A program made the position numbers and the translations under genes. DNA of 8,980 bases from Nitrososphaera sp. (GTDB taxonomy: Archaea > Thermoproteota > Nitrososphaeria > Nitrososphaerales > Nitrososphaeraceae). The stretch is taken from contig JAJPDY010000035.1 in assembly GCA_023252395.1 (NCBI GenBank), positions 1 through 8,980 on the forward strand, written 5' to 3'. The notes beneath the pieces are model-generated. The model searched no databases. It was not told where the DNA came from and worked only from the letters and a program-made list of their open reading frames with translations. Positions 6,372-8,980 of the stretch are shown here, piece by piece; positions within the stretch are counted from its first letter, which is position 1, and each line of letters opens with the position of its first letter.

Positions 6372-6704
6372 TCATTCCAGCTCTGGAAAACGCCTGTTGA
6401 TCATGTTGATGCCTTGCCGGGTTATAGATACTTCAACAAAGCTTGCATGCGGCCTTAGAAGTCCTTGATCTATCATCCAGCGCGTGATCCTGTACACATT
6501 GCGCTTGAAACCTTCGCCTGCAGTGATCCTGCAATATTTCCCTAATTCCTTTTCATTGCCCCAATAATTCTGCATTTTTATGAATTCAAAGACTTTTGGC
6601 ATCTGCACGGTCCTGCCTATTACCCCTCCTTTCATCTCGTACACCCCGCGCAGCAACCAAGGCCACAGGATTTGGGTGTCTTCATGATCCCAATTATCTG
6701 ACAC
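6372..6704 (-). CDS. Small winged-helix-like protein, function unknown
   Basis: 110 residues from a GTG at 6704. The first internal Met (24) would drop the conserved-looking WPWLLRGVYEM region, and a TATA box 25 nt upstream supports GTG. I do not recognise a named family. The second half looks like a winged helix: a helical stretch (about 38-57), a likely recognition helix FKRNVYRITRWMIDQGLL (66-83), then a wing with FVEVSITRQG (89-98) and a last helix. This resembles archaeal MarR/PadR-like folds. The N-terminal part is rich in Trp and acidic residues, and a single Cys58 is present. There is no membrane segment, so it is cytoplasmic. It lies after pheA on the same strand, 89 nt away, but with its own promoter. 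A DNA-binding role is an inference from the fold only. Confidence 0.68.
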   Translation of the reverse strand: MSDNWDHEDTQILWPWLLRGVYEMKGGVIGRTVQMPKVFEFIKMQNYWGNEKELGKYCRITAGEGFKRNVYRITRWMIDQGLLRPHASFVEVSITRQGINMINRRFPELE

Positions 6705-6724
6705 AAAAATAGTACGCAGGTTCG

Positions 6725-6733
6725 CATATTTTA
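6725..6733 (-). promoter_or_regulatory. TATA box for the 110-residue winged-helix-like gene (leaderless)
   Basis: Minus-strand TAAAATATG is centred 25 nt before the GTG at 6704, fitting a leaderless transcript. A small inverted repeat (6735-6749, arms GCAGC/GCTGC) directly abuts its upstream side. Confidence 0.5.
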
Positions 6734-6793
6734 GGCAGCTAGATGCTGCTCTGCCAGTATCAATTTTATCTATGACTCGAAATCCGAGAATTT

Positions 6794-7615
6794 TTACTGA
6801 AACTCTGCTTTTTTGTACGATCCCAGTATTTTGATGTATGATGTCTTTGATTTGATAGATTTCAATGCCTCTTGGATAGCCTCGTCGCGCATGTTGCCTT
6901 CAACGTCAACATAGAAATTGTATTCCCACGGAGTCTCTTTTGTCGGCCGCGACTCTATCTTTGTCAGGTTTATCTTGCGAATCGCAAACTCGCCCAGTAT
7001 CCCAAAGAGCGCGCCGGGGACATGCTTTACTGAAAATATCATTGAAGTCTTGTACTTTGCGTCGCGCTCTTCTTTTGGTTTTTTTCCAGTTGACAGCACA
7101 AGGAACCTCGTGTAATTGTTCTTGCTGTCCTCTATCCCTTCTTCGACAATCTCCATGCCGTATAGCTCTGCTGCGCGCCTGCTTGCTATTGCAGCAGAAT
7201 CTGTCATTTTCTTTTCCTTTACCATCTTGACCGCGCCTGCGGTGTCGTAGGCCGGCTTGGCTTCAAGCTTGTGCTTTTGCAAGTAGCCCCTACACTGCGC
7301 AAGCGCCTGCGGATGGGAATACACAAACTTGATCTTTGATCCACTGTTTGCGATAAGGCAGTGCCTCACCCTCTGGTAGACTTCGCCTATGACGTTCATC
7401 TCTGTCTGGAGCAAAAGATCGTAAGTCTCATTCACGCTCCCTTCGGTAGAGTTTTCAACGGGCACAACGGCATAATCCACGTCGCCTGTCTGCGCCGCGT
7501 CAAAGACGTCTTGAAAAGTCTTTAGCGGCACCAGTTCTGCATCTGGAAAGTACTGCAGGGCTGCCATTTCGCCAAAAGCTCCTCGCTCTCCCTGAAAGGC
7601 AACCCTTGCTGCCAT
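6794..7615 (-). CDS. pheA: Prephenate dehydratase with C-terminal ACT domain
   Basis: 273 residues, the normal length for a stand-alone prephenate dehydratase without a fused chorismate mutase. It converts prephenate to phenylpyruvate in phenylalanine synthesis. The catalytic part (about 1-175) shows VAFQGERGAFGE (5-16), VPVENSTEGSV (51-61), SHPQALAQC (100-108) and the hallmark TRF motif (169-171, in NNYTRFLVL), whose Thr is essential for catalysis. The ACT domain (about 190-268) has PGALFGIL (200-207) and ESRP (221-224), the signatures for phenylalanine binding and feedback inhibition, so allosteric control by Phe is expected. The ATG at 7615 fits the start of the family; it lies 5 nt after the csl4 stop, so the two genes are almost certainly on one mRNA. 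It is the only clearly ATG-started gene in the window. Very secure call. Confidence 0.95.
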   Translation of the reverse strand: MAARVAFQGERGAFGEMAALQYFPDAELVPLKTFQDVFDAAQTGDVDYAVVPVENSTEGSVNETYDLLLQTEMNVIGEVYQRVRHCLIANSGSKIKFVYSHPQALAQCRGYLQKHKLEAKPAYDTAGAVKMVKEKKMTDSAAIASRRAAELYGMEIVEEGIEDSKNNYTRFLVLSTGKKPKEERDAKYKTSMIFSVKHVPGALFGILGEFAIRKINLTKIESRPTKETPWEYNFYVDVEGNMRDEAIQEALKSIKSKTSYIKILGSYKKAEFQ

Positions 7616-7620
7616 GACTA

Positions 7621-8226
7621 TTACTTGCCTGCTTTGTGTATAAGCCTGAACGTTTCCTTGCCATAGTCGTGCGTCAGCTTGCGGTCTTCAAACGCGCCAC
7701 ACTCGACGCATTTTATTATGCTCTCTTTGGTGCGGACGGTGTCGCCTCCGCACATGAAGCACAGCGCGTACAGCACGCCAAACTCTTTTTCAGCAAGCGT
7801 AAGATGTATCGTGGAGTTGAGCAGGCTGATAACCCTGCCCCTGACGATGTCGCCATTGTGGAACGTGGCGCGCCTGTCGCCCCTCCTCTCCATGTCTGCC
7901 CTGCTTCCAATCCTTGCAGACGCGATGGCCGAAAAGCCCGCTTCGGATTTCTTTTCGTTGATGTACATTACCTTGATGGAGACCATGCTGCTGAACATCA
8001 TCTCGACGTATCCTACAATGATGTCGCCAATCTTTGGAAGCATCGGCGAGTTTTTCTGGTCAATCTTGACAATCCTGCGCTTTAGATCATAAACCTTGGT
8101 TCCAACTGCCGTCGAGCGTATTGTCCCGTCAGAGGCAAGGTATGTGTTCTTGCCTCCCTCAAATTCCTCAATGGACGCGACGTGCTCGCCTGGCAACATC
8201 GGCTGCTTGTCTTCCTTGCTCATCAA
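7621..8226 (-). CDS. csl4: Archaeal exosome subunit Csl4
   Basis: About 200 residues. Csl4 is one of the cap proteins of the archaeal RNA exosome; it binds RNA above the Rrp41/Rrp42 ring and recruits DnaG. Three parts are visible: an N-terminal domain starting near MLPGEHVASIEEFEGG (10-25), an S1 RNA-binding domain (about 64-146, with IGDIIVGYVEMM, NGDIVRGRVISL and IHLTLAEKEFGVL) and a C-terminal zinc ribbon (CFMC at 156-159, CVEC at 173-176). Length and order match archaeal Csl4. Start: TTG 8226 is directly followed by ATG 8223. The TATA centre lies about 29 nt from TTG and 32 nt from ATG, so the two cannot be separated by sequence. pheA follows after 5 nt; the CDC48-type gene diverges upstream. 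Confidence 0.93.
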   Translation of the reverse strand: MMSKEDKQPMLPGEHVASIEEFEGGKNTYLASDGTIRSTAVGTKVYDLKRRIVKIDQKNSPMLPKIGDIIVGYVEMMFSSMVSIKVMYINEKKSEAGFSAIASARIGSRADMERRGDRRATFHNGDIVRGRVISLLNSTIHLTLAEKEFGVLYALCFMCGGDTVRTKESIIKCVECGAFEDRKLTHDYGKETFRLIHKAGK

Positions 8227-8251
8227 TTCAATAATTGGAACCCGTAGGAAA

Positions 8252-8259
8252 GTTATAAC
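8252..8259 (-). promoter_or_regulatory. TATA box for the csl4-pheA unit
   Basis: GTTATAAC, which is its own reverse complement, is centred about 29 nt before TTG 8226 and 32 nt before ATG 8223. The mRNA would be leaderless or carry a leader of a few nt. Confidence 0.5.
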
Positions 8260-8285
8260 TGTTTAGTGAATAAAAACTTGGAATT

Positions 8286-8306
8286 TTTTAATAAATAATA
8301 TTAAAA
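8286..8306. promoter_or_regulatory. AT-rich palindrome between divergent csl4 and CDC48 promoters
   Basis: TTTTAATA (8286-8293) and TATTAAAA (8299-8306) form a perfect 8-bp inverted repeat around a 5-nt spacer. The centre at 8296 is about 40 bp upstream of the csl4 TATA box and about 58 bp upstream of the CDC48 one. It could be an operator for a dimeric regulator, or chance in an AT-only stretch. Confidence 0.35.
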
Positions 8307-8350
8307 CCTGTGCAAATGTAACTGGAGATTCTGGGCGAAAGATAATAAAG

Positions 8351-8358
8351 GTATAAAG
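8351..8358 (+). promoter_or_regulatory. TATA box for the CDC48-type gene (leaderless)
   Basis: GTATAAAG is centred about 27 nt before the GTG at 8382, fitting transcription that starts at the start codon. Confidence 0.55.
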
Positions 8359-8381
8359 AGCAGTAATTCCAAGGTGTTAAT

Positions 8382-8980
8382 GTGAGCCAGAATACCTTAT
8401 CCCTAAAGGTACTTGAGGCGTATACCAGAGATGTCGGTCGGGGAGTGGCCAGAATCGACTACGACTCTATGGACTCGCTGGGTGCGTCCACCGGAGACGT
8501 TATTGAAATTAGAGGCAAGCGTAGAACGGTTGCCAAGTGTTTACCGCTTTATCCATCCGACGAGGGCAAGGGCATCATTAGGGTTGACGGCCTTGTCAGG
8601 AACAACGCCGGCATCGCGATTGGCGACACTGTAATTGTAAAGAAGATTAAAGCTGTGCCAGCTGAAAAGGTAATTGTCGCGCCGCTAGAAGCCATACCGC
8701 CTATCGACGAGCGCTACTTGGCAGACGCGCTGGAAAGCGTGCCGTTGATAAAAGGCGACAACGTCATGGTCCCGTACTTTGGCGGCAGGCTGACATTTCA
8801 GGTAATTGGAGTCACGCCGGCAGCTGACGCTGTTCTAGTTACACAAAAGACGATATTCCACATTGCAGAAAAGGGCGAGACTCTCAGGGGCGTCCCGCAG
8901 GTAACCTACGAGGACATTGGCGGCCTGAAGGAAGAGATTCAGAAAGTAAGAGAAATGATAGAATTGCCATTGAGGCACCC
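8382..8980 (+). CDS. CDC48/VAT-family AAA ATPase, N-terminal part (3' end off window)
   Basis: 199 codons from GTG 8382 to the right edge, open throughout. The start SQNTLSLKVLEAYTRDVGRG and then RIDYDSM (26-32) are typical of the CDC48/p97/VAT N-domain. A double-psi beta-barrel half (about 1-88, with GDVIEIRGKR and GIAIGDTVIV) is followed by a second barrel half (about 92-170), and then VTYEDIGGL (about 177-185), the hallmark just before the D1 ATPase domain. Family members are hexameric unfoldases that extract and unfold proteins, often upstream of the proteasome. The Walker motifs lie beyond the window, so ATPase integrity cannot be judged. The GTG start is chosen from the TATA spacing; the overlapping ATG at 8380 is immediately followed by a stop in its own frame. 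It diverges from csl4. Confidence 0.92.
   Translation, partial: MSQNTLSLKVLEAYTRDVGRGVARIDYDSMDSLGASTGDVIEIRGKRRTVAKCLPLYPSDEGKGIIRVDGLVRNNAGIAIGDTVIVKKIKAVPAEKVIVAPLEAIPPIDERYLADALESVPLIKGDNVMVPYFGGRLTFQVIGVTPAADAVLVTQKTIFHIAEKGETLRGVPQVTYEDIGGLKEEIQKVREMIELPLRH

Noticed and set aside
7636..8092. Two overlapping plus-strand frames of 149 and 137 codons
   Set aside because: Both are antisense to csl4, whose S1 and zinc-ribbon motifs are clear; neither has a promoter or recognisable motifs.
8413..8634. Plus-strand frame of 73 codons in the CDC48 N-domain region
   Set aside because: It is an out-of-frame shadow; the frame from GTG 8382 gives a clear CDC48 N-domain through to the window end.

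Overview
The window looks like the chromosome of an ammonia-oxidising archaeon of the Nitrososphaera type (Nitrososphaerota, formerly Thaumarchaeota). The evidence is an archaeal exosome Csl4 subunit, a CDC48/VAT-type AAA ATPase, TATA boxes about 25-29 nt before most start codons (the signature of leaderless transcripts), a balanced base composition, and surface proteins rich in N-x-S/T sequons. The genus is inferred from overall resemblance; no database was searched.

Layout. At 1-256 (minus) is the first 85 codons of a small winged-helix regulator, cut by the left edge. It diverges from a dihydropteroate synthase gene (402-1253, plus), followed by IMP dehydrogenase (1303-2736, plus). These two may be linked metabolically: IMP dehydrogenase feeds GTP, the precursor of pterins, and dihydropteroate synthase acts on a pterin.

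The middle is a cell-surface segment. A long membrane-anchored protein with an Asn/Thr-rich stalk, beta-sandwich-like domains and a C-terminal Asp-box beta-propeller (2866-5232, plus) is followed by a small two-membrane-segment protein with a GOLD/p24-like outer domain (5269-5718, plus). Converging on it, with a 14-nt tail overlap, is another two-membrane-segment protein (5705-6304, minus), whose outer part carries a WHEIHP motif and a DGDYH motif in what appears to be a permuted order.

The right side holds a small winged-helix-like protein of unknown role (6372-6704, minus), then a two-gene unit transcribed leftward: exosome csl4 (7621-8226) and prephenate dehydratase pheA (6794-7615), 5 nt apart. 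Divergent from csl4 is the 5' part of a CDC48-family ATPase gene (8382 to the right edge), with an AT-rich palindrome between the two promoters.

No intergenic stretch exceeds 300 nt. I saw no tRNA, rRNA, CRISPR array, insertion sequence or phage gene. The most striking global pattern is start codon choice: nearly every gene with its own promoter starts with GTG or TTG, and the one clearly operon-internal gene (pheA) starts with ATG. I found no clear new defence or mobile system. The best novelty candidates are the three surface proteins.
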